The notes beneath the pieces were generated by a model that was given only the letters and a program-made list of their open reading frames with translations, had not been told where the DNA came from and made no database searches. Shown here piece by piece: positions 39,191-49,883 of a DNA stretch of 64,000 nt. The stretch comes from Polytrichum commune (taxonomy: Eukaryota; Streptophyta; Polytrichopsida; Polytrichales; Polytrichaceae), in contig OX485807.1 in the NCBI GenBank assembly GCA_950295325.1, positions 3,226,501-3,290,500 of the forward strand, in the 5' to 3' direction. Each line of letters starts with the position of its first letter. Position 1 is the first letter of the stretch. The position numbers and the translations under genes are program-made.

Positions 39191-39331
39191 ATGGTTGCAG
39201 AGATCGTCGACAATCTGTGTGGTTTATTTCTTCGTCCAGACGTAGAGGAGCGGCTGGTTGACCTTGTTCGGGCAGATAGACAGTTTATCTTCTTGGTGAT
39301 GGGCCTCCAATACTTGGTGTTCAAATCATGA
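39191..39331 (+). CDS. 46-codon open frame, possible gene fragment
   Basis: It starts ATG at 39191 and stops TGA at 39329-39331. The peptide MVAEIVDNLCGLFLRPDVEE… has a balanced, protein-like composition, unlike the low-complexity chance frames nearby, and the DNA from 39150 to 39430 is less AT-rich. I recognise no family. It could be an exon fragment, a small peptide gene or chance. Confidence 0.15.
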   Translation: MVAEIVDNLCGLFLRPDVEERLVDLVRADRQFIFLVMGLQYLVFKS

Positions 39332-39894
39332 CGTGGTACACTGCGACAGTAAATTCAGCACTGGTCGTAAGTAGAGATACTGGAGGCAAGAAATTCTAGC
39401 GCCATGGTAGGAAGCAATAATTGTCCTGCAGGCCACAGTTTAAACAGATTCAATTTGCGCACAACATAAGTTTCCTAAATACAAAATTTGATAAGAATGT
39501 TACGCCATCTATTCTCTGATGATCATATGTCATGCTTTGCCCACAAAATATCTGCTCCAATGGATAAGGACACGGTGCCATCGTCCGCATTTGAATAATT
39601 CAAGTCGATTGCAACTTGCTGGTCGAGCTGCATTAGTGCCAATCATAACTCGGGATCGGTTGCGTTTCTTTGGTATAATCTAATAACCATGGTGCATGTT
39701 CACATTCTTCATGGTCTGGTGAGTGCTTCCGATGCTGGGATTTGTCCCGACGGACCAAGTGGAAGAAGGCTCGCTCTTCTTGCTCCAGAAACTGGCCATG
39801 GGGAGTGGCCGTGTGGGGTTTAAAAGGTTATTTATCTATTTATCTATTAATCTATTTTTAATCTCATATATATATATACACTTCGGTACTTATT

Positions 39895-40390
39895 CCATAC
39901 TTCATGGCTCTTGGGACCGGTCAAAGGCGCATTGCAGGCGCCCCAATCATAGATTAAGTTCTTGCAACAACATTGCATCTTTTGGAATAAATTAGTAGGC
40001 TAGTTAGCCTAACAAATTTTTATCAACAGAAGGTGAGCTGGAACATATATATTTTGAATAGTTGCCCTACAAGAGGTAGAAAATATGACTCCCAAATAGG
40101 ATAGTCACCCCCATCAACATTTCAATGTATGAATATATCAAACAATGCTTCACGGTTTGTGGGACCGAACAAAACCGCATTGCAAGTGCCCCAATGGTGG
40201 AACAAGGTCCTTTTTGCAATAGCACTGCATCTTCTGGAATAATTTGTAGACTAGCCTAGCTCAAATTCATCATCAGCAGGTACACAAGTTAGTCTTGAAC
40301 TAACATGTCGATAATTGTCCTGAAGTAAGTAAAGAATATGGTTCCCAAATAGCTTAGTCACCGTCAAAACTTCAAATGGTAGATGAATGG
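39895..40390. repeat. Tandem duplication, about 248 bp period
   Basis: The segment from about 39895 (CTTCATGGCTCTTGGGACCGG … GCATTGCAGGCGCCCCAAT) is repeated from about 40145 (CTTCACGGTTTGTGGGACCG … GCATTGCAAGTGCCCCAAT), and both continue to a CCCAAATAG-TAGTCACC phrase. It lies directly downstream of the first U2 gene. No coding potential. Confidence 0.75.
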
Positions 40391-40532
40391 AAGGTGTTAT
40401 TACAGTGATCATAGAGTATTCTCTTGCTAAGTAAACCGCATAAGCACTCCCATAGAGAACACCGATCTCCCATGATGAAACATTGACACTGTTGATTCCA
40501 ATTTCTAAGTTGCTTGGATCCCCAAGGGGAGA

Positions 40533-40724
40533 GGGTTGCACCAGCCAAAGAAGTAGTGCAATACCACGGCAATGCTTGCAGATTCTAACAGCAAGTTGTC
40601 TAATGAACCCGCACCCTTAAAATATTAGATTAATATCATGAGACTCGATGAGTCTCGTATCAGATATTAAACTGATAAGAACAGATACTACACTTGATCT
40701 TAGCCAAAAGGCCGAGAAAGGTAT
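40533..40724 (-). ncRNA. U2: U2 spliceosomal snRNA, copy 1
   Basis: U2 pairs with the intron branch site in the spliceosome. Read on the minus strand, the gene starts ATACCTTTCTCGGCCTTTTG at 40724 and keeps the branch-site-recognition word GTGTAGTATCTG. It also keeps the stem IIa/b region and the Sm-site region, where this copy reads AATATTTTAAG. Stem-loop IV has the conserved GGTATTGCACTAC loop, and the RNA ends near GGTGCAACCC. The length of about 192 nt fits the family. The first ~100 nt are identical to copy 2, while the 3' half differs at many positions, so one copy could be a variant or pseudogene. Its promoter element lies at the correct distance. Confidence 0.93.
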
Positions 40725-40784
40725 ACTTCGTGATGTGCCATCCTTCCCTCTCTGTATCCCTCCTTCGCCCCAGCAGGTCCCCGA

Positions 40785-40795
40785 GTGTATGGGGC
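40785..40795 (-). promoter_or_regulatory. USE-like element of U2 copy 1
   Basis: The minus-strand word GCCCCATACAC starts exactly 71 bp before the U2 5' end. The plant snRNA upstream sequence element is RTCCCACATCG at about -70, so this is a degenerate match in the right place. The flanking promoter sequence is conserved with copy 2. Confidence 0.65.
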
Positions 40796-41455
40796 AAACA
40801 GCTTGTTTGAAATACCTCACTTGGACATGTACTCTAATTTATCAAACTTATCTCTAGGCCATTTTCAACCAGATCGGACTCAATATTTGCATGTTGAACT
40901 ACCACTCCAGACTTTGAGCCACTTTATGAATATATTTAGGTGTCGCTGCGTTCAGTAACATGGAAAAATATTAAGGTCAAGTTCTCATCAAATAGAGTGT
41001 GCATGTGAAGCCTTCATGATCACCCAGTACAGAGTATGCTTTAGAACTTCCATTTCACCCAATGCATGTAGGCCCCTTTGCGTTGAGGTATTCACGCCAT
41101 TCCCTTTATTTACATTCTATAGCACCAAGAATGTCGACAGCCCAGTTCGTGCCTTTTATGTTCGACCTAAGTGGAAGAACTCCAAAGCACTGTCTCCTCC
41201 GGAAGTGGATGCTCTGAATGGCACTTAAAACATGATCCCTCATCGTTTTTCTAAATAGGTGTCTAAATATACTTAGGCTTACGTACTGGAAAGTATGTTA
41301 CCAAAGGGAAGGTTTCCAATATCTTTACTGATGTGTTCAACTTTAAGGTGTTCTTTGGGATATTGTTCCCGTTCAATATAGAACTCTGCATTCCTATACA
41401 ATTGTCGATTGATCCTAGGTGCGTTTTCAAGACTTTTTGGGTTCCCGGAGGAAGA

Positions 41456-41647
41456 GGGTTGTGCCTGCAAAGGAAGTAGTGCAATACTAATGCGACACTG
41501 CAGGATCCTAACAGCAAGCTGTCTGGTGGACCCGCACCCTAAAAAAATTAGATTAATATCATGAGACTCGATGAGTCTCGTATCAGATATTAAACTGATA
41601 AGAACAGATACTACACTTGATCTTAGCCAAAAGGCCGAGAAAGGTAT
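41456..41647 (-). ncRNA. U2: U2 spliceosomal snRNA, copy 2
   Basis: Second U2 gene, 923 bp from the first and in the same orientation. The 5' ~100 nt (cap-proximal stem, branch-site-recognition word, stem II) are identical to copy 1. The Sm-site region reads AATTTTTTTAG, closer to the usual A-U-rich consensus. Stem-loop IV keeps the GTATTGCACTAC loop, and the end is near GCACAACCC, giving about 192 nt. Downstream, CAAAAAGTCTTGAA resembles the plant snRNA 3'-end box. This copy looks the more canonical of the two. Confidence 0.94.
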
Positions 41648-41707
41648 ACTTCTCAATGTGCCATCCTTCCCTTTGTGTATCTCTCCTTCGCCCCTGCAGG
41701 TCCCCAA

Positions 41708-41718
41708 GCGTATGGGAC
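41708..41718 (-). promoter_or_regulatory. USE-like element of U2 copy 2
   Basis: The minus-strand word GTCCCATACGC starts 71 bp before the 5' end. It matches the plant USE consensus RTCCCACATCG better than copy 1 does. A TATA-like GATACACAAA lies about 30 bp upstream of the start, the arrangement expected of RNA polymerase II-type plant snRNA promoters. Confidence 0.7.
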
Positions 41719-42090
41719 AAACAAGTTGTTTGAAAAACCACCACTTGAAAAGGTACTGCGAATTTTCAAATGCTCTAAGGCGGACTCAATAGGTACCCCC
41801 TTTGATAAGCTGTGCAGTGTTGAACTTCCACTGCTAACAACCTCACTGTGCATACATTCAACCGGTAGTTCTACTTCAATCGAGTGCATTTGAAGCTTTT
41901 GTAATCATTCAGTACAGATTCTCTTTTTTACTCGATGCATGCGGCACCAACATGCTTTCTTTCGAGATTTATCCTAGAGCCCTTGAATATCATTTCATTT
42001 CACTATGTTCTATAGCTTGGAAGATTGTTGACAGCTCAGTTTGTGCCTTTTATGTGCTGACCTGAGTGGAAGATGTGGGAGCAACTGAAT

Positions 42091-43267
42091 CCCATATTGG
42101 GGCTTCAATATTTTGGCTTCTCCACAATCGAATGTATCACCTGAATTGTGTTTCTAGACTGCCAATCAAAAGCCCAACAAACAGAAATGAGGAGTCCGTT
42201 CTCTCATCCTCGCATCTTGCCACATAACAACCAAAATGATGAAAGCAGGGTGTTATAATACAATTCAGGAAGGGCCATTACAAAAATCCAGAATCCCAGA
42301 TATCCAACTATATGTACATTCAATTTATTGTACGGCTATCACAGTTTACATTGACAGAAGGCATTCTATGGTAGTTCCCGAATGAATAACATCGAACTCC
42401 AATCTTCCATTTTGATACTTGGATAATAGAACGCTATAAGGAATTCGCTTCTTATGTTCCAAAGATACCCAGTTCTTGTGGAATCAGTCAACACCCTCAT
42501 GAGCTCTCCTACAACCCTTTAAGCAGGACTTCATTTTAATTCTACTTATGCGAGATTGGAAGTATTCATTTTGGAGTCACAGAAAGACTTCAATGGGCAG
42601 CAGAGGGATCAACCAACCCAAATCTGAATACAACCCCACTTTGTGTGTAATGGCTCAACAAATCTACATAAATGTAGCACTCTTGCAGTGGCTGCAACAC
42701 AACCATTTCCCTCTTGCTAAATCTTTGTTGAAGTCGATAATAACAGAAAGAGAGTGTATTAAGCATCAGCTCTAAGTTATGTAATGTGTTTTGCTATAGC
42801 TCCCACACTCAGCTACATTATCTCTAAAGCCATTCATGTATCATACATTTTGACCCTATTCTCTTATTGCGTCAATCGAAGACATTGTAACTGCTCACAC
42901 AGCATTGGAACTCCTGAGCATAAGGAACGGCAAACTTGTGAAACACTGAAGCTCTAACAACAAACACAGACGCCTGTTGTACAGATATGCACATCCATCC
43001 TGTGACTCATCTTTCAAGTGGCTCCAATATGCCTGCAGATCCTGATGTGGGTATTTTCATTCTATGAACCATCAACAATTACTAACTAAAGTCTATGCTG
43101 GCGGCAAGTATCCACCCATAACAATAAGTAAAAACGTACAAAAATGTCCTCCCTGTACACTGTCAACTGCAGTTGCCTCTGTGAGCTCAATACCAAAAAT
43201 TTAGCAGCATATATATGCTGCAGAGCACCATGTCTTGTTAGACACCAAATCTGTTTCATTATTGGGG
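42091..43267. other. Intergenic DNA and 3' flank of the GPN1-like gene
   Basis: No gene is recognised. The part nearest 43268 should hold the 3' UTR of the minus-strand GTPase gene. Confidence 0.4.
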
Positions 43268-43355
43268 CTAGAGGCGACCACCAATCTCATGGAACACCTC
43301 ATTGTGATCCTCTTCTCCGTATGCATCTTCGTCATCCTCAACTTCTTCCTCTTCG

Positions 43356-43388
<33 letters not shown>

Positions 43389-45964
43389 ATGCGGCGAGGG
43401 GCACTAAGAACTACATTTTGACCTTTGGATTCTGCCAGATCTTTCTGTAACCGGGCAAGGTTAGCTTCCTGACGTCTTGCGTCAAGATCCGCACGATCTT
43501 TCTTTCTCTTTTCCAGCTCAGGCCTGCATTCAACATAAACCTATATAAGGAAAAGCACAACAATGTTCTCTTGACAGCCATAACTAAATCATCCAGCATC
43601 AAAACTGCCATCCCCTCTAATGCCAGATATTTCACTAAGTAGTAGCTTCATCCTTACTGCAAGAGGTAGCTGATACATACAGAACGAAAACATTGAGAAC
43701 CTAGAAAAAACGACTTTGTAATTCAAAGAATATAACGTCGTGAAGCAGACATCAGATGTTAGATATAGAGATTTAACATTTCTTACCAGAACATCCAAAT
43801 CAACCAATAACTTTGAAGAAAATGGATTACATACCAGTATGTTTCCATGTATTCATCGGCACAAGAGTCCACTTTGGTGAAGAAGTCTGCAACACCTTCC
43901 CCAGTAATTGCTGACACACCTGCACTACGAAGGTTTTTGTAGAATTCATCCAGGACTAAACAAAGACTACGGCTCAGACTCGAAGAATATGATTCATCGC
44001 CCTCCACAGCTGCTTGGAATGCCTCAAAGTCCTCCATCCACTGCAGAAAACAAAAACACACATCAATTAAGAAGTGTTGCAGGGGTTCCTTGCATTAGCA
44101 TAGAGTATTTAGAGGTATTCTAAAATTCCAAACATTAGTATAACAGTCTGGAGTGCTGAACTAGCAAAGGTGATGAAGTCCCTCCTGAAAGTAGCGTTAA
44201 ACCGTCACCATCCCTTTTAGCAAAATCCTTAAATGCTTACTATGCCCAGCTAGAATTAGGTTGCAGATTGGAAATTGATGACCCTATAAGAGTGGGGATG
44301 AGGGGTTGAAACTAACCTCAAGTGCAAACTGATGTTTAGCAACATCCACCTTATTGAAAGCAAGTAAAAGTGGGAGTTGTGTCTTGTACAGTATACCACA
44401 TGCATAGAGCATGTTACTCATAAATGTGACCGGGTTTACAGAGCGTGGAGTGTCCACAACATAGGTGACAACCGTTGGAAACGTCGATGCAAACGCTTCA
44501 GTCACAATTGCTCCCGATGCTGACCATGTAAAAATTTCAATCTGCCCTGGTGTGTCAACTAGGACATAATCTAGATTCGCAGCCCGTTTCTCCACCAATC
44601 CAACAACCTGCCATCCATTGACTGATGAGTTTTAAAGAAGAAATTCAAGAATAATCTCTATCTGCAGAAGAGCTTCCATACTTGTGTTATATAAACCTTG
44701 CAAGGGCACTACTGGAGTACTTCTACATGCTAAAAATTAGTCAGAATAGAGACAGTGAGAATTGCAAGAGAAGAAGATGGATCTTAGTGAAACAAAAACT
44801 TACGTTAATAGATTTTCTCTGCACACACACAGAGCAAGAAGAAGCAGGGATAATAATATGCTTCGCAGAATATTCTAGGACTAAACTTTTGGAGATGTTC
44901 TTGTGAAATGGGGTTACATACAATTTATCAACATTAGACCTTAATTTTTATCATCATTTGCCACAGCCCACAAAAAGTACCTTATCAAACTTGGTGACGA
45001 ACACATTGAGGGAGGTGAGCATGAGGGCACTATTGGACTACTTCTAGTTGATTAAATAATTAGATGACTAGATGATTAGATGATAAAAGTGGCCAGAAGA
45101 CAGACAGATTGCAACAGAGAAAGATGGATCTTAAAGAAACAGAAACTTATGTTTATATTTTTTCTCTGTCCCCACACACACACAGAACAAAAGAGAAACA
45201 GGAATAATAAGATTCTTCGCAGGCAATTCATTACTAGCGTTTTGCATACATTCGTATAACATAGGGTTACATGCAATTTAACAACATTCAGACCTTAATT
45301 TTTATCATCGTTTGCCACAGCCCACAAAAAGTACCTCATCAAACTTGGTGGCGAACAGATTGAGGGAGGTGAGGATTCCTCCATTAGGACCCAAGTGATA
45401 CTCCTTCATCACATTCTTATAATTCACAGTGTCCCGAATGTCAATATTTGCAGTGAATGGAAGTGACGTCACTGCGGGATCAAGGTTCAGGACATAGCCC
45501 CTCTTTTTGGAGCTCTGTAGATGCGCCACCAGCCTTTGCATCATAGTGGTTTTCCCGCTTCCTACGAACCCAAGCAACACACGTGACTCTCCACACATGA
45601 AGAAAAGCATGTACGAAACTCGGGCAAATTATCAGAAGAGGGTCATTCCATATATTCCTACAAAAAATGGAGCTGTTGCTCCTGAATTACCATATGCCGA
45701 CAACCACTTACAAAATTCGCATACAGCTCAAGAAGGCTAGGTTTGGGACCCTGTCAGACCATAACATCACATTTCGGGAAGAAATTAAGTGCAAAATCCA
45801 TGATCCTGCTCTAAAACTTGAGCTGAGAATTTCAAAAATGCCTTACCAGCCATGCCAATGACAATGATAACAACGGGTTTCTTGTGTTCTGTAGCTTTGC
45901 GTGGGGTTGGGCCACTACTGGACGGCTTCTCAGAATCGTCCACGATCATCTTGTCCTTGTCCAT
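43268..45964 (-). CDS. GPN1: GPN-loop GTPase 1 (GPN1/QQT2-like), 5 exons
   Basis: GPN-loop GTPases help assemble and import RNA polymerase II; the plant members QQT1/QQT2 are needed for embryo development. Exons (minus): 45964-45847, 45561-45335, 44607-44317, 44040-43835, 43523-43268 (stop TAG). All have GT-AG borders and join to 365 codons. Motifs: P-loop GMAGSGKTT formed across the first splice junction, NLDPAV, the GPN signature in [16 protein letters not shown] (G3), FNKVDV (G4) and SAITGEG (G5). The C-terminus has a Lys/Arg-rich helix ([20 protein letters not shown]…) and then a long Glu/Asp run before the end …FHEIGGRL, as in the family. The start is chosen because [14 protein letters not shown]… leads in frame to the P-loop with a short tail. 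Intron 2 contains a duplicated exon edge. Confidence 0.95.
44695..45385. repeat. Tandem duplication in GPN1 intron 2 that copies the exon 2 edge
   Basis: About 345 bp of sequence, including the 3' end of exon 2 and its donor (45335-45385), is repeated at about 44690-45035. Shared words include TTTGCCACAGCCCACAAAAA, CAAACTTGGTG-CGAACA and TTGAGGGAGGTGAG. The copied exon edge (about 44992-45030) is a potential cryptic donor region inside the intron. Confidence 0.85.
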
Positions 45965-46145
45965 TCTCTCACTACACTACACTACACTACAAATAATGAA
46001 TCAATCACAAGAATCTTGAGATTGTAATGTATGAATTCGCTCGAAGTGTCGGAGGGAGAGGAAGCGAATGAACTAGAGGGAGAGGAAGCGAATGAACTAG
46101 AGCGAGAGGCACCAACGTAGGAATTGCAAAACCCTAGACATTAGG
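45965..46145 (-). promoter_or_regulatory. 5' leader of the GPN1-like gene
   Basis: Just upstream of the ATG is a (CACTA)n-type run at 45972-45991. A 25-bp unit (GGGAGAGGAAGCGAATGAAC) is repeated twice at about 46051-46110. The transcription start cannot be fixed. Confidence 0.4.
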
Positions 46146-49100
46146 CTCCAGAAGGTCCACTACTTTCGTGTTCACACTACCAACAACAGGTTCATAATTC
46201 AAGACGTGGATTTCCTTTTGGATATTTTAACTTTTGCTCTTTTTTTCTTTTTTTACTTTTTAACACATGAGGCACTTGACCACCTGGCTACAGTAGTATT
46301 CTGTCAAGTAGAGAGAAGAGTTTACATATAGGAATTGAATTGCCAACCACTCTGTTTTGTTTATCTTTTGTATTTCAACAAGTTGATCTTCATAACATTA
46401 CTCAAGTGGAGAGTTATGTTCATGAGGCCAACAATAGATTTGAGAATAAAAATGCATGATGTTGGAATCCCATTATATCAAACTGAATATGAAGTTAGGA
46501 CAACTGAACACAACTCATTAGCTGAGTAATGTTATGTTCAACTCCCTTTACACTTGATTTTGAAAATACACAAAATCTTGGGGATGATAAGGGTTAAGGT
46601 ATGTGCGTTAAAACTAGAAAATTTCTTAATTTTTTCTCCAATGTCGGATATTTGTAGATTGCAATTCAATGTGAAATTATGTTTACATTTAAATAAATAA
46701 TGACCATTATAGGCAAAGTCTGTTGTAGACAAACAAAGTTTGCTATAGGCTCATATAGATAGATAGATACATGCATACGCCGGCTCCAAATGCCACCAAC
46801 ATGAATGAAGAACCTCTTCAACCCTCACATATCTTAAATAAGAAGATGTCTTCAAAATTTCATCAATTCACAAGTGAGTGTGAACTTAGGACCTTATGGC
46901 ACTGAACTTGTGGAGTCAAGGGGCTATCGCTTCCAAGATCATCATTTTAACTGGATTTCTTTCCACTTTTCTAGAGTTTAGACTTAAATTCAAATGCATT
47001 TTATTCGAGCATATAGATGAATTGCCCGAACTGTCCCATGCATTAATTACATAAATACGAGTACCACATTTGAAACTTGTTTTGACCTAAATTGAGTCCC
47101 AAAGAATTGCTAGTGATTCTTCGTTTTTAGGTTTTAGTTTGTGGTGCAACAAATGAAGATTATATTGCAAATTTGCTAAATAATCAAAAGGAACAGATCT
47201 CATGCGATCAGACTACTTACATGTGATTATCTTATATTCTAAATGCAATTTTCACACTTTATGTCATATGTGCGATAGCTTTGTTACTGAGTGGCATTTT
47301 AATAGATAGATTGATAGATAGTGGCTTACTAAATAGGATTCTCTTATTGGTGGAGGAGTTGAGGATACATTAAAGATGAAGCACGTCATGCGGGTTTTCG
47401 AGAAGAAGTCTATGGGTGATGAAAGCAGCTTCTGGCTTCTGGTGAGGCCACGTTGCATGTGCTTTCTCGACCGTCAGATTTGACCGATGTAACCCTCCTC
47501 CCCTGATCTCCTCCGTCCACTGCGTTATTTTTTTGATTTCTTAAGGTAGACCTCTTGTGCAATTTGACTTCCACACCAAATTCAATGTATTGATGGGTTT
47601 GTTGTGGGCAATTTTGTACTTTATGTTTATTCTCGATGTTTCTACAACAACCAGATTGCAAAAATAAACCAATTACTTTGCAATCACCATTTTCCCTTTA
47701 AGATCTAAGGGCTTTAATTGTACAACTTATATAAATTTCTAAGCCCTCAGATACCAAGTTTTGGAATCATGGTTTCTTTTTGGATTGAAACATTTTCCTA
47801 GAACATTATCTTATGCGACGGGGAATGCAAGAGTATGGTCCTATTTGACATTGACGATCGTTATATAAATACATGTTTGCATTCAAAGGCAACCAAGTTG
47901 TGGAATTCAAACCTGAACCCTCAAGTACATCATGGTGTTTAGCCAGTTGAAAGGTTCACTCGGTGAGCAAGCAAATTTTGGATATGGTGAATGAGTTAAT
48001 TGAATTTTGAATACAATTAGCTCTCAATGAAATATGCAACTCGTGTGTGTGTGAAGGATTGGGGGTTTACGCACTTGGTCCTCATTGTCATGAAAGGCTT
48101 CCCAGTAAGAGAACTACATTATAATCCTTAATGAATTATTTATCCATATTTATGGAAACTTTAATTATATTCAATAAAACAAGGTTCCATATCTTCCGCA
48201 TATATGTCCAAACATTAGAACACAAGATGTGACCCCCCCCCCCCCGGCGAAGCTCATGGCTTTCCAATGACGTAAAAAATGCCCAAGAACATAGTCTCCA
48301 AGACCTCAATCCCCTAGCATGTCTTCCCTATACTATCATTCCTTGTCAACCCATCCTCACACATATACCTATTACTCGAGCCCTCTCATATGCCCCCCTT
48401 GATCTCAACAATTTCCACTCATAAAATCACTTGACATAATCTTCAATGCATACAACAAGCAACACACCCCCCCCCCACACACACACACACACACACTCAC
48501 CATCCTCATCCTCCCCCATGCAAATTGATACAACGGATGGCATCAACTCCTTGGACCCCACATGGATACCCAAGTGTTAGCACACATTAGATTCCCACTT
48601 GTACACTCCCCCCAACTGGGATTCACACCATGTATGGCTCAAACATAACCCAAAATCACCACCATCTTATGCGTACACCGACACCTACATCCCATTATCA
48701 TACCCAATTTTATGGAAATATTCAATTATTGCCTCAAAGCCACCTCATGCCTGAGAGAATTTCCTTTCACACAAAACTCCACCCCCTATGCAACATCCAA
48801 CCCCTTGACAACCAAAAACACCCTTTGAGTTAAATCTATGGCCACGTTCACAACACTCCGGTTCACAAAGGATGACATGACGCACCCCCACATCTTCATA
48901 TATTGCCACAACTCTCTCTAACTCATCAACAACCACATTTGCCATCCGTCCTCCCAACATAACCACCTAGACAAATCTATATACATTGGAATATTTGGTG
49001 ATGGTGGTAGTGGTCAGCACCCATAATCCCCCCCCAAAAAAAAATTGCTTCTAAAACAAAAACAAAAAAAAACTCCAAAGCAAAAGGGCCATATGCCAAC

Positions 49101-49520
49101 AATTTGGACTCCCCGGAACTAACATGTAATAAAAAGAAGACGAAACAAATGTAGAGCGGTGGGGCACTACAAATGCAAAAAGGTGTGTATCCCAGGGGTG
49201 GACTCTACATTGGAAACCTAAATGACATGTGTGGGTCACTATGAAGCCAAACCCCATGTATACGAGAAGTTTATAGAGAAACAACAAATGTATACCTACT
49301 AAAGGCAAGCTAGAAAATGGCACAATAACTTGGCCACAGTCTAGAGAGCAAAACTCAAGGGAGCTCACAAGCACTTCAAGAGGTTCTAGCTTGTCCTAAA
49401 ATCCAAATGCAAACTGTAACAAGAATGGACAAGGGACTCATTGAGGACTATGACCATATGACAACAATGAATGAATGTGAATTGGATGACACTAACACAC
49501 ATTGTCAAAAATTTCTCTGA
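46146..49520. other. Intergenic DNA
   Basis: No gene is recognised. C13 lies at 48233-48245, a C-tract followed by (AC)n at about 48467-48496, and the plus strand is noticeably G-poor from about 48235 to 49050. Short frames there encode His/Pro/Thr-rich peptides, which I take as compositional. Confidence 0.4.
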
Positions 49521-49526
49521 ACCTTA

Positions 49527-49880
49527 GGGCCGGTTTACACTACGGTGGAGAAGGCCTCCGGTCAGTCAAGAATGCTTGGCCAAGACATGGTTATATGAGG
49601 CAAATGGTGGATGTGCCGGAGAAGAATTAAAGGCAATAAAATATTTTTATTGAGTTGGGCTTCTCCAGCCTCTTGAGGCCGGAGAAGCCCAACTCCAAAA
49701 AGTGCGGCCATGTAGGCGGCCATGTCATTTTATCATCCATGAGAAAAGTTCACCACCATTGTTTTCTTCACCTAGTGTAAACACCCACCGGTCAAGAGTT
49801 GCATTTTCGACCAATCACAATTGAGAAATGCCCTTTTTTTCATGACCGGTGGACTTCTCCACCGTAGTGTAAACCGGCCC
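49527..49880. mobile_element. MITE family E, copy 3 (intact, TTA target duplication)
   Basis: 354 bp with 38-bp inverted ends beginning GGGCCGGTTTACACTACGGT, with only two mismatches between ends. It is flanked by TTA at 49524-49526 and 49881-49883, the 3-bp duplication typical of PIF/Harbinger (Tourist-like) elements. An internal near-perfect hairpin of 19-bp arms (49654-49693, GTTGGGCTTCTCC…) has a 2-base loop. The core CTCCAAAAAGTGCGGCCATG is shared with copies at 36110 and 38321, although the hairpin sequence is different. Confidence 0.88.
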
Positions 49881-49883
49881 TTA

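Larger units (their letters stand above)
40420..42090. repeat. Tandem duplication of about 0.9 kb carrying the U2 genes
   Basis: Homology extends beyond the RNAs. The promoter regions match over about 100 bp. Sequence about 250-480 bp upstream of copy 1 (41008-41190, GAAGCCTTCATGATCA … CAGTTCGTGCCTTTTATG) recurs upstream of copy 2 (41890-42070, GAAGCTTTTGTAATCA … CAGTTTGTGCCTTTTATG). Confidence 0.8.

Noticed and set aside
42065-42078. Another USE-like word (CTCCCACATC on the minus strand)
   Set aside because: No snRNA sequence starts about 70 bp downstream, and the duplicated flank of U2 copy 1 lacks it.
43201-43404. Minus-strand Lys-rich frame at the GPN1 3' end
   Set aside because: It is the shifted-frame shadow of the Glu/Asp run encoded by GPN1 exon 5.
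48467-48496. CRISPR or regulatory array at C/AC tracts
   Set aside because: Simple (AC)n microsatellite after a C run, no spacers or dyads.
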